Below, one piece after another: positions 51,888 to 59,720 of a stretch of DNA of 64,000 bases (position 1 is the stretch's first letter; every line of letters starts with the position of its first letter). Made by a program: the position numbers and the translations under genes. The notes under the pieces were generated by a model, which was not told where the DNA came from, searched no databases, and saw nothing but the letters and a program-made list of their open reading frames with translations. This DNA is from CAVQXR01 sp963717955. GTDB lineage: Bacteria; Actinomycetota; Thermoleophilia; Gaiellales; Gaiellaceae. Location: NCBI GenBank assembly GCA_963717955.1, contig CAVQXR010000002.1, positions 310,001 to 374,000 of the forward strand, written 5' to 3'.

Positions 51888-52853
51888 ATGAGCACCGGCG
51901 TCGACACCACGATGTGGACCGGTCTGCTGCACGCGGGGCTAGCCGGATCGTTCCTGCGCCTGCCTCACGTTGCGCCGAGCGCGGAGGAGCTACGCAGGCA
52001 CGGCGCGCTCGCAGCCATCTACGGCATCCCGTTCGACGCCACCAGCATCAGCCGCACGGGCGCGAACTACGGTCCCCGCGGGATCCGGGAGGTGTCCTGC
52101 CAGTTCCTGACCTACAACGCCATGTACGACTTCGATCTCGTCGAGGCCCTCAACCCAGTCGATTGTGGCGACTGCCCGATCGCGCTCGCCAACCCGGAGA
52201 AGACCTTCGCGCGCGCGCAGGCTGACATCGGCCAGATCCTCGCCGCCGAAGCCCTCCCGGTCACGCTCGGCGGCGACCATTCCATCACCATCCCGGCCGT
52301 ACGCGCGGTCCGCGACCACGTTGCGAACCCGGGCCTCGTGCTCATCGACACGCACCTCGACACCGCCCTTGACGTGGGCGGAGAGGAGCTGAATCACTGC
52401 TGTCCGATCACGCGGGCGGTCGACGCGGGCTTCGACCCGGCGAAGATCGCCCTGGTCGGCATCTCGGGCTGGATGAACCCGCGCACGGAGATCAACTACT
52501 GCCGCGAGCGTGGCGTCACCGTCATCTGGCTCGAGGAGATCTGGGAGAAGGGAACGCGGGCAACCGTGGAGCAGGCGCTCGCCGTCGCAGCGGACGGTAC
52601 AGACGGAATCTATCTCTCCTTCGACGTCGACTCGATGGACGCCGCGCACGCGGCGGCCACGTGCTGCCCGACCCCGGGTGGCCTGACGAGCCGCGAGGCG
52701 ATCGAGCTCGTCCGGGGCGTCTCGGCCAAGGGCCTGCTCGGCGTCGACGTCGTGGAGACGGCGCCGAGCCTGGAGGCCACGCCCGCGACGGCGCTGATGG
52801 CAGGGCGAATCGCCATCGAGGCCATGGCCCACCACGCGATGGGGCGGCGTTGA
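51888..52853 (+). CDS. Ureohydrolase (agmatinase/guanidino-acid hydrolase family)
   Basis: 321 aa arginase-fold enzyme. All six manganese ligands are visible: His131 (GGDHSI), Asp154, His156 and Asp158 (IDTHLDTA), Asp246 and Asp248 (SFDVDSMDAA). It hydrolyses a guanidino group to urea plus amine. The sequence does not decide between agmatine, guanidinobutyrate, guanidine or another substrate. GAGGGAGG precedes the ATG. The TGA overlaps a TTG start of the Rieske gene, so the two enzymes are made together, an uncommon pairing. Confidence 0.9.
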   Translation: MSTGVDTTMWTGLLHAGLAGSFLRLPHVAPSAEELRRHGALAAIYGIPFDATSISRTGANYGPRGIREVSCQFLTYNAMYDFDLVEALNPVDCGDCPIALANPEKTFARAQADIGQILAAEALPVTLGGDHSITIPAVRAVRDHVANPGLVLIDTHLDTALDVGGEELNHCCPITRAVDAGFDPAKIALVGISGWMNPRTEINYCRERGVTVIWLEEIWEKGTRATVEQALAVAADGTDGIYLSFDVDSMDAAHAAATCCPTPGGLTSREAIELVRGVSAKGLLGVDVVETAPSLEATPATALMAGRIAIEAMAHHAMGRR

Positions 52854-53902
52854 CGACCGCCACTGCCCGCGTACCTTCCCGGCAGGAGATCGACCGCGCG
52901 CTGCGGCACGCGTGGCTCGTCGTCGCGCGCTCCGAGGACCTCGATCGCCCGCGGCCCGCGACCCTGCTCGGCGAGGAACTCGTCGTCTTCCGGGCGGAGA
53001 GCGGCACCGCCGCGGTGACGGAGGCCCGCTGCCCCCACCGTGGCGCCGACCTTGCCGCAGGCTGGGTTGACGGAGAGACGATCGTGTGCCCGTACCACGG
53101 CTGGCAGTGGCGGGGCGCCGACGGCGCCTGCGCGCACGTGCCATCTCTCGGCACGCGTGGCGCCATCCCGTCAAGGGCCCGGGTGCGCGCCTATCCCGTC
53201 CAGGAGCGCTGGGGCCTGGTCTGGACATGCCTCGACGAGCCGGTCGACGATCTTCCGGCCCTGGCCGAGCTCGACGGCTTCGACCTCACGTTCGCCTGCT
53301 CTCAGGAGATCCCGCAGTCGTGCGGCATCGCCGCTGCGACCGAGAACTTCCGTGATGTCGCGCACTTCCCATTCGTTCACCGCCAGTCGATGGGCGAGAT
53401 CGCGCACGAGGTCGAACCGCTCGACGTACGCCGGGAGGGCATCGAGTGCTGGATGTCGCGCCCCTACCTCGCCCAGGGTGGCGAGGGCGAGGCGGTGTGG
53501 TCGAACCAGGCGGGCCGCGCCACGATGAGCTACCACACGGTCGCGCCATCGCTCTCCTGCATCGTCTACGACTACGAGGGGCTCGGGAACCGCGTGCTCC
53601 TCAACACCGTGCAGCCCGTCGGGCTCGGCGGCGAGGGGTCGATCATCCGCTTCGTCGTCGGCGTAGACGCCGCGTTCGGGGGGCCGAGCCTCGAGGATTG
53701 CCTCGCGCTCGAGACGCAGGTCTACCTCGAGGACCAGCCGATCCTCGACGGGCTGCGGCCGCGTGAGGTGCCCTTCGGCGAGGACATCGAGTTCTCCGTC
53801 GCCGCCGACCGGTACACGGTCGCCTACCGCCGTTGCTTCCTCGAGTGGGCTGGCCGCGCGCTCGAGCGCGCGGACGGCGGGGCCCGCGTCGCGGCGTCCT
53901 AG
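52850..53902 (+). CDS. Rieske non-haem iron oxygenase, alpha subunit
   Basis: 350 aa. The 2Fe-2S Rieske motifs CPHRGADLA and CPYHGWQW lie near residues 62-85. The mononuclear iron site is ENFRDVAHFPFVH (His, His, Asp expected). The length and single-subunit layout resemble vanillate O-demethylase and N-demethylase oxygenases. No reductase subunit is adjacent. The TTG at 52850 overlaps the ureohydrolase stop (TTGA); no better start is in frame. A role in demethylating an N-methylated guanidino compound is speculation. Confidence 0.88.
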   Translation: MTTATARVPSRQEIDRALRHAWLVVARSEDLDRPRPATLLGEELVVFRAESGTAAVTEARCPHRGADLAAGWVDGETIVCPYHGWQWRGADGACAHVPSLGTRGAIPSRARVRAYPVQERWGLVWTCLDEPVDDLPALAELDGFDLTFACSQEIPQSCGIAAATENFRDVAHFPFVHRQSMGEIAHEVEPLDVRREGIECWMSRPYLAQGGEGEAVWSNQAGRATMSYHTVAPSLSCIVYDYEGLGNRVLLNTVQPVGLGGEGSIIRFVVGVDAAFGGPSLEDCLALETQVYLEDQPILDGLRPREVPFGEDIEFSVAADRYTVAYRRCFLEWAGRALERADGGARVAAS

Positions 53903-54495
53903 CCGATCAGTTCGACCGCAAGGCCGGTCAGGCGCCCCTCGGCGTTGACCGCCCAACCCGGCGACTGCACGTCGAACGGGCACGCTGAGATCGCGCACAC
54001 GAGATCGTCGAGCGCTTCGAGGACGACCGACGCGCCTGCGGGAACGGTATTCGGTGGCGCGACCATCGTCCCGTCCGGCTCGACGGTCGTGTTCGTGAAG
54101 AAGTTGACCGGCTGCGGGATCAACGGCACCTCGAGCCCGAGCGCCGCGAGGGCTTCGCGGAGGTTCTGGGCGCAGCTGCGGTGCGGCCCGTCGATCCCGA
54201 GCTGGCGGTAACGCTCGGCGTCGCAAGCGGCGAGGAGCATGTCGTGCACGCCGCCGGCGTGATCCTCGACGAACTCGACCAGCGGCCGGCGCAGCTGGCT
54301 GCGGAACATGTCCCCGGCGCGCGGGCGCACGTGCCGCGAGGCGACCCACGTGTGCATGGGCGAGAGCCACTCGGTCAGGGTGGGCGTGAAGGCGAAGAAG
54401 TCCGCACACTGCGCGCCCGCGGGCGTCGACAGCCGCAACCGCTGACGTCGGGCCAGATGGAACGCCCGCCCTTCGGCCGGAGGGATGACGATCAC
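53899..54495 (-). CDS. DUF1989 (urea carboxylase-associated) family protein
   Basis: 198 aa from a GTG at 54495 (VIVIPPAEGRAF). CADFFAFTP, PMHTWVASRHVRP, GGVHDMLLAACDAERY and the C-terminal DVQSPGWAV are characteristic of this family. In some bacteria two such proteins form carboxyguanidine deiminase in guanidine breakdown. Only one copy is here and no urea carboxylase is in the window. It overlaps tail-to-tail with the Rieske gene by 4 bp (CTAG). Confidence 0.83.
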   Translation of the reverse strand: MIVIPPAEGRAFHLARRQRLRLSTPAGAQCADFFAFTPTLTEWLSPMHTWVASRHVRPRAGDMFRSQLRRPLVEFVEDHAGGVHDMLLAACDAERYRQLGIDGPHRSCAQNLREALAALGLEVPLIPQPVNFFTNTTVEPDGTMVAPPNTVPAGASVVLEALDDLVCAISACPFDVQSPGWAVNAEGRLTGLAVELIG

Positions 54496-54596
54496 AGGCG
54501 AGAATTGTAGGGTCTGGCGCGACGCGATCGCCGCATCGGGGTCAGCGGACGCTCTCGCAAGACGGTCGCGGCCGCCGGGAAGGCGGCGCCCAATCG

Positions 54597-55352
54597 CTAG
54601 CGCAGGTGCTCCGTCGAGGCGACGAGCTGCCGGAAGATCTCGAGGAACCGCGGATCGACCCGCCACTCCTCCTGGAGCTCGAACTGGGCCCCGAGCAGGT
54701 AGTGCTCGGAGTCGGCGCCCTCGATCACCTCGACGACGCCGTCCTCGGCCCGACCGGTCACCACGAGGCCGTCGCCGAGCTCGTCGATCGCCTGGTGGTG
54801 GAAGCTGTCGACCTCGATCGCGTCCACGCCGAGCGCGTCGTGCAGCCGCGAGCCCGGCCGGACCGCCATGTCGTGGCGCGGGTGGTGCGGAACCTCCTCG
54901 TGGTCGTACAGCGACGCGTGCTCCACGGCCTTCCAGCGATGCCAGCCGCGATCGGTTGGATGCTCCCCCCACTCCTCCTTCAGGGTGATGTCCTGGACGA
55001 GCGTGCCTCCGAGCGCGACGTTGATCACCTGGATGCCGCGGCACATGCCCAGGAGGGGCATGCCGCGCTCGACGACCCGCTGCACCAGCATGAGCTCGAA
55101 CTCGTCGCGGTGGGGATCGGGATGGCCGAGCAGCTCGTGGGGCTCCTGGCCGTACCGATGCGGCTCGATGTCGCGACCCCCGCCGATCGCGACGGCGTCG
55201 ACGGCGTCGAGCATGTCCTCGATCGTTCCCTCGACGCGGGACAGGATCAGTGGCACGCCTCCGACGAGGGCAATCGGCCGCTGGAAGCCGACACCCTGGT
55301 AGTCGCCGAAGTCATGAAAGCCGACCGAGCAGCCGATGATCGGCTTCGTCAC
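54597..55352 (-). CDS. C26 glutamine-amidotransferase-like protein (PuuD-like)
   Basis: 251 aa, similar to gamma-glutamyl-GABA hydrolases of the Puu putrescine pathway. The nucleophile is Cys104 (LLGMCRGIQVIN), and GGGRDIEPHRYGQ and EVDSFHHQAI are family blocks. The usual C-terminal QWHPE, which supplies the catalytic His and Glu, reads GAQFELQEEW, so the His is missing at the expected place. It may be a variant subfamily or not a hydrolase. The GTG at 55352 overlaps the GntR stop by 4 bp, so it is the regulator's operon partner. Confidence 0.85.
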   Translation of the reverse strand: MTKPIIGCSVGFHDFGDYQGVGFQRPIALVGGVPLILSRVEGTIEDMLDAVDAVAIGGGRDIEPHRYGQEPHELLGHPDPHRDEFELMLVQRVVERGMPLLGMCRGIQVINVALGGTLVQDITLKEEWGEHPTDRGWHRWKAVEHASLYDHEEVPHHPRHDMAVRPGSRLHDALGVDAIEVDSFHHQAIDELGDGLVVTGRAEDGVVEVIEGADSEHYLLGAQFELQEEWRVDPRFLEIFRQLVASTEHLR

Positions 55353-56404
55353 GGGCGACCTCGCTCGATGACGCCGGCTTCGCCCCCACGGCTGGGAGCC
55401 TGCGGCTCCCGTTGCGTGCCGGCTTCGCCGGCTGGCCCGGCACGGCTGGGAGTCTGCGGCTCCCGTTGCGTGCCGGCTTCGCCGGCCGGCCCGGCACGGC
55501 TGGGAGTCTGCGGCTCCCGTTGCGTGCCGGCTTCGCCGGCCGGCCCGGCACGGCTGGGAGCCTCCGGCTCCCGTTGCGTGCCGGCTTCGCCGGCCGGCCC
55601 GGCACGGCTGCGAGCCTCCGGCTCCCGTTGCGTGCCCACCTGGCCCAGGCGCAGGCCGAGGAGGAAGTCTCCGGTGCCCGCGACGTGCGCCTCCATGAGA
55701 CGGCGGGCGGCCTCGGGACCGCGCCGGGCGATCGCCTCGAGCGCCGCGCGGTGCTGCTGGTTCGAGACGCGCAGCGCCTCGGGCGGGTGCGGGATGAGCG
55801 CGAGGAGCTCGCCCATCTCGGTCTGGAGCTGCGTCTCCGCGGCGATCAGGCGCGCGGAGCGGGCCGCGCCGGCGACGCCGAGGTGGAAGCGGCTGTCCGC
55901 GCGGCGGAACTCCGTGAACGGCGGCGGCGCCGCCATCGTCTCGACGAGGGCGCGCAGCTCGGCGATCTCCGTCGCTGACGCTCGCTCGGCCGCGCGGGCC
56001 GCCGAGGCGCCGGCGACGAGCGTCCGGAAGTCGACCAGGTCGCGGACATCGTCCACCGTGAGGCTCTCGAGGCGCCTGACCGCCTCCTCCGCCGGCGCGG
56101 GAGGCACGGCCTGGCACACGAAGGTGCCCCCGGCGCGACCCCGGCGGGTCTCGACGTACCCCGCCTCCCGTAGGATCGCGAGCGCCTGACGCAGCGTCAT
56201 GGGCGCGATCCCGAACCGGTCGGCCAGCTCCGCCTCGGGCGGGAGCCGCTCGCCGACTTCGAGCAGCCCGAGCCCGATCGCCTCGCCGAGCCGGCGGACG
56301 GCCTGCTCGACGAGCCCCTGCCCGCCGATCGGCGAGAAGACAATCGCCCGCGCGACCGCGAGCGGCTTCTCGGGGGTTTTTCCAACCGGGGCCGTGGAAA
56401 TCAT
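55349..56404 (-). CDS. GntR-family regulator (FCD/FadR type) with repetitive C-terminal tail
   Basis: 351 aa. Winged helix about 30-95 (ELADRFGIAPMTLRQALAIL, YVETRRGRAGGTFV) and an FCD ligand domain about 115-245. This type includes the glycolate/lactate regulators GlcC and LldR. From about residue 255 the protein becomes a low-complexity tail made of 18-aa repeats (AGEAGTQREP-type), absent from normal FadR relatives (about 240-260 aa). It is divergent from the GlcF/GlcD-like operon and overlaps the C26 gene, so it could control both. Confidence 0.87.
   Translation of the reverse strand: MISTAPVGKTPEKPLAVARAIVFSPIGGQGLVEQAVRRLGEAIGLGLLEVGERLPPEAELADRFGIAPMTLRQALAILREAGYVETRRGRAGGTFVCQAVPPAPAEEAVRRLESLTVDDVRDLVDFRTLVAGASAARAAERASATEIAELRALVETMAAPPPFTEFRRADSRFHLGVAGAARSARLIAAETQLQTEMGELLALIPHPPEALRVSNQQHRAALEAIARRGPEAARRLMEAHVAGTGDFLLGLRLGQVGTQREPEARSRAGPAGEAGTQREPEAPSRAGPAGEAGTQREPQTPSRAGPAGEAGTQREPQTPSRAGPAGEAGTQREPQAPSRGGEAGVIERGRP
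55384..55638. repeat. 54-bp tandem repeat inside the GntR gene
   Basis: Four full units and partial units at both ends. In gene sense each unit holds two short hairpins: GCCGGC gaa GCCGGC, then ACGCAAC, then GGGAG...CTCCC. Because 54 is divisible by three, the repeat is read in one frame and adds about 75 residues to the protein. The normal GntR stop has been lost or moved. The two-hairpin layout recalls the intergenic element at 1298, although the sequences differ. Confidence 0.8.
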
Positions 56405-56440
56405 CTACGAGTAGACATTTTATCGGTGACGCACTATGGT
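56404..56440 (+). promoter_or_regulatory. Promoter of the GlcF/GlcD-like operon overlapped by a palindrome
   Basis: TAGACA (56412-56417), a 17-bp spacer and TATGGT (56435-56440) make a good sigma70-type promoter about 35 bp before the first start. The palindrome TCTACgaGTAGA (56404-56415) overlaps the -35 box and abuts the GntR start codon. A GntR dimer bound there would repress the operon and its own gene. Confidence 0.5.
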
Positions 56441-56482
56441 TGCCGCGTGGGGCGGTTGCTCCGGGCAGGAAAGGAGGCTCGA

Positions 56483-57733
56483 ATGTCGGAAGGAACGGTG
56501 CCCCAGGCCGGAGTCGATGGAGACGGGAACGGAGGCGGCAGCACGCTGCCCGCGGAGTTCCTCGCGGAGTGGCGCAACGCCGCCTACAACTGCTTCAGCT
56601 CGGGCCACAAGTTCTGCCGCGAGGTGTGCCCGGTCATGCAGGTGACGCGAGACGAGCGGCACACCCCGACCGCGTTCCACGCGAACGTGGTCGCGATGGA
56701 GAAGGGCCACCTGACGATCGAGGACGTCGCCGACGACTACGTCAACTGCACGATGTGTGGCGCCTGCGAGCTGCGATGCCCGAACACGCTCTACACGGGC
56801 GACTTCTACCGCTTCCGCCAGCGGACGATCGACGTCGTGAAGGCGATGCGCAAGCACGCGGTCGACTCGGGTGTCCACCAGCCGAACTGGAAGCGGTGGG
56901 CCGAACTCACCGACCGGTGGGGCAACGAGCCGGTGCTCGGCTGGAACATCGAGACCTCGGGTGCGAAGGTGCGCGCCTGGGCGGCCGGCCTCGACATACC
57001 GACCGGCGGCGAGACGGTGCTCTTCGCCGACTGCGAGGCTGCGTTCAAGCGCCCCTCGGTCCCGCGGGCCGTCTCGCTGCTCCTGCGGGCCGGCGGGATC
57101 GAGTTCGGGCTGATGAACCAGCAGTGGTGCTGCGGCGGGCCGATGTGGGAGACGGGCTACGTCGACATCGCCCACAAGATGGCCGAGCACAACATGATCG
57201 ACTGGCGCAAGACGGGCACGAAACGGATCATCTGTCCCGACCCCCACGACTACATCACGATCGTCGAGCACTACCCCGAGCTCGACGAGAACTTCGACGA
57301 GTTCGAGATCGTGCTCGCCGTCGACCTGGTCGCCGAGCTGATCCGGGACGGCCAGATCGAGCTGAACACGCCCGTGGAGCGCACGGTGACGTACCACGAC
57401 CCCTGCCGGCTCAACAAGCGGCTCGGGAAGTGGCAGAGCCCGCGCGAGATCCTGCGCGCGATCCCGGGGCTGACGTTCGTCGACGTCGACCGCGTGACGC
57501 AGTGGTCGTACTGCTCGGGCGCCGGCTCGAACCTCTGGGTCGAGAAGCCGGAGCTGACGGCCGAGATCAGCCGCCGGCGGATCGAGCAGGCGAAGGCGCT
57601 CGACGGTGTCGAGGTGCTCGTGTCCGCGTGCCCGTGGTCGGAGCGGCCGCTCGACGAGCAGGGCAAGGCACAGGGCATCGAGGTCTACGACATCTTCGAG
57701 CTGACGGCCGAGGCGGCCGGATTCGAGGTTTGA
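56483..57733 (+). CDS. Iron-sulfur oxidoreductase subunit with CCG domains (GlcF/HdrD-like)
   Basis: 416 aa. The N-terminal 4Fe-4S cysteines are in CFSSGHKFCREVCPV and CTMCGACELRCPN (about 35-105). Two cysteine-rich domains follow, with QQWCCGGPMWETGY and DPCRLNKR...YCSGAGSN. Such subunits accept electrons from a GlcD-type FAD dehydrogenase and pass them to the membrane quinone pool. AAGGAGG precedes the ATG at 56483. It is the first gene of the operon, and the FAD subunit follows after 169 bp that hold a palindromic element. Confidence 0.9.
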   Translation: MSEGTVPQAGVDGDGNGGGSTLPAEFLAEWRNAAYNCFSSGHKFCREVCPVMQVTRDERHTPTAFHANVVAMEKGHLTIEDVADDYVNCTMCGACELRCPNTLYTGDFYRFRQRTIDVVKAMRKHAVDSGVHQPNWKRWAELTDRWGNEPVLGWNIETSGAKVRAWAAGLDIPTGGETVLFADCEAAFKRPSVPRAVSLLLRAGGIEFGLMNQQWCCGGPMWETGYVDIAHKMAEHNMIDWRKTGTKRIICPDPHDYITIVEHYPELDENFDEFEIVLAVDLVAELIRDGQIELNTPVERTVTYHDPCRLNKRLGKWQSPREILRAIPGLTFVDVDRVTQWSYCSGAGSNLWVEKPELTAEISRRRIEQAKALDGVEVLVSACPWSERPLDEQGKAQGIEVYDIFELTAEAAGFEV

Positions 57734-57897
57734 GGTGCTCACATCCAGAGCTACGCTCGTGCCCTGGTGCCTGCAACGCGGCGCAGGGCTGCGTCCTCGG
57801 TCGCGTACGTATCCTCCGGATACGCACGCTCCCTGCGTCCTTGCCCCGCTTGCTTTTCGGCCCCAGGTTCATGAGCGAATCTCCGAATGGGAGCACT
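57734..57897. repeat. Copy 3 of the family-2 palindromic element, about 163 bp
   Basis: Outer arms pair over about 40 bp with gaps (GTGCTCaCAT near 57735 with the complement of GAATGGGAGCACT at 57885-57897). The conserved core is GCGTCCTCGGTCGCG, a 12-bp stem with one mismatch (57803-57814 with 57818-57829) and CTCCCTGCGTCCT. It fills the gap between the two operon subunits, so it is transcribed with them. Confidence 0.65.
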
Positions 57898-57902
57898 GAG
57901 AG

Positions 57903-59411
57903 ATGGCGATCGCAACGCTTCCCGATACCGTGATCGACGAGCTCGTCGCGATCTGCGGCGACGATCACGTCTTCACCGGCAAGTCCGCGCTGTTCAACCG
58001 CGCCCGCGTGCCGGCGCCGTTCCCCGCGCACCGCTGGGAAGATCACATCCCGCAGGCGGTCGTGCTGCCGACCTCGGCGACGCAGGTCTCCGAGGTCGTC
58101 GAGCTCGCGAACCGCCACCGGATCCCGGTCGTCCCGAGGGCAGGCGGCACCGGGCTCACCGACGGCGCGGTGCCGCTCAAGCACGGGATCCTCGTCGATG
58201 TGAAGCTGATGAACCAGATCCACGAGATCGACGTCGTCGACCGCGCGGTCACCGTCGGCCCCGGGATCAACATGCTGAAGCTGAACGAGGCGCTGCGGCC
58301 CTACGGATTCATGTATCCGGACGACCCGGCGTCGTACCCGTGCTCGCTCGTCGGCGGGCGGATCGGCACGAACGGCTGGAGCCTGCTCGGCTCCCGGTTC
58401 GGACACGTGAAGCACCTCGTGATCTCGATGGAGGTCGTCCTTCCGACCGGGGAGATCATCCGCGTCGGCCACGGCGGCGGCACGAAGAACCGGTCGAGCT
58501 CCTCGGGCTACCAGCTCAAGGAGCTGTTCATGGGCCACCAGGGCACGCTCGGGATCGTCACCGAGGCGACGCTCGAGCTCGTGAAGCGCCCCGAGATGGA
58601 GTTCTCGGCGTTCTGGACGTACGCGACGTACGAGGACGCCTGGAAGGCGACGGGCGAGCTGGCGCGTTCGGGCTACGCGACGATCGCGGGCGTCGTGCTC
58701 TTCGACGAGGAGAAGGTCGCCTACCTGCGCCGCGACGACGAGGCCTACATCCCGCAGCCCGAGTCGGCGAAGGCGGTCGTCGCGCTCGCCATGTACGGCA
58801 ACGCCGACGAGGTGCGACCCGGCGCGAAGGAGAGCCTGCGGATCGGCAAGGCGACGGGTGGTGAGTACATGGGCGACGAGATCTCTCACGCCGACTGGGC
58901 GGCCCGCCACGATCGCTACGCGACGCCGCTCCACGGCCGGATCCGCAAGACCGGCCAGGTCGTGCCGATGAGCTGGCACTGCGAGGACGCCGCGATCCTC
59001 TACTCGAAGCTCCCCGAGGTGCGCGAGCAGTGGCACCGGATCGCCGACCAGATGATCGAGAAGTACGGGATCTTCGACGACTGGGGCATGTTCGCCTACA
59101 CGAGCGGGCCCAACAAGCCCTGGGGCGACTATCTCGCCGAGATCGACATCGGAATCTGGGAGCAGGAGCTGAACGACGACAACTGGCAGGGCTACGTCTG
59201 GGCCAAGCGCGAGATCGCGCGCATCGCGATCGAGTCCGGCGGCTCGATCTCCGCCTGCCACGGCTCCTGCCGCATCGGCGAGGTCGACCTCGTCCCGCAG
59301 GAGCTCGGCGGCGCGTACGAGGTGATGAAGACGATCAAGCGGGCCCTCGATCCGAACAACATCATGAACCCGGGCAAGTACCTGCTCGACGATGCCTACG
59401 AGGAGGACTGA
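57903..59411 (+). CDS. FAD-linked oxidase, GlcD/D-lactate dehydrogenase type
   Basis: 502 aa. The PCMH FAD-binding domain shows VVPRAGGTGLTDGAVP, VTVGPGINMLKLNEAL and LVGGRIGTNGWSLLGSRFG. The C-terminal part is of the FAD-oxidase_C kind, ending HGSCRIGEV...ALDPNNIMNPGKYL. It would oxidise a 2-hydroxyacid and hand electrons to the Fe-S subunit. The ATG at 57903 is preceded by GAGAG. It is followed 3 bp later by a small conserved-looking gene. Confidence 0.9.
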   Translation: MAIATLPDTVIDELVAICGDDHVFTGKSALFNRARVPAPFPAHRWEDHIPQAVVLPTSATQVSEVVELANRHRIPVVPRAGGTGLTDGAVPLKHGILVDVKLMNQIHEIDVVDRAVTVGPGINMLKLNEALRPYGFMYPDDPASYPCSLVGGRIGTNGWSLLGSRFGHVKHLVISMEVVLPTGEIIRVGHGGGTKNRSSSSGYQLKELFMGHQGTLGIVTEATLELVKRPEMEFSAFWTYATYEDAWKATGELARSGYATIAGVVLFDEEKVAYLRRDDEAYIPQPESAKAVVALAMYGNADEVRPGAKESLRIGKATGGEYMGDEISHADWAARHDRYATPLHGRIRKTGQVVPMSWHCEDAAILYSKLPEVREQWHRIADQMIEKYGIFDDWGMFAYTSGPNKPWGDYLAEIDIGIWEQELNDDNWQGYVWAKREIARIAIESGGSISACHGSCRIGEVDLVPQELGGAYEVMKTIKRALDPNNIMNPGKYLLDDAYEED

Positions 59412-59414
59412 GCG

Positions 59415-59675
59415 ATGCTGGGATTCCGCCTCTCCGACCAGAAGCCCCCGGAGGCGAAGCGCGTGAACGACGTCGTCGTGATGCGGCTCGACCACGTGTA
59501 CGAGGTCGAGCCCGCGCTGATGACCGAGCACGTGCGCCAGCAGGACCTCCCGAACTGGGAGGTCGAGCGGATCGTTGCCTCCCGCTGGGACCACCTCGCG
59601 TGGATGCACGACCACTGGGCAGATGCGAAGCTCTCCGGCGAGGAGCTGCTCGCCGAGATCGAGGCGGAAACGTAG
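59415..59675 (+). CDS. Small hypothetical protein in the GlcD-like operon
   Basis: 86 aa, soluble, rich in charged and aromatic residues (VERIVASRWDHLAWMHDHW). No cysteines, so it is not an Fe-S protein. It starts 3 bp after the FAD subunit stop and is followed by an SDR, so it is most likely an accessory of the dehydrogenase. I recognise no family. Confidence 0.75.
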   Translation: MLGFRLSDQKPPEAKRVNDVVVMRLDHVYEVEPALMTEHVRQQDLPNWEVERIVASRWDHLAWMHDHWADAKLSGEELLAEIEAET

Positions 59676-59720
59676 GGGCCGGACCTGTCCGGCCCTCAGG
59701 CCGGAGGAGACGTTGCGCCG

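Noticed and set aside
55384..55638. CRISPR array
   Set aside because: The repeats are directly adjacent with no unique spacers, lie inside a gene, and no cas gene is in the window.
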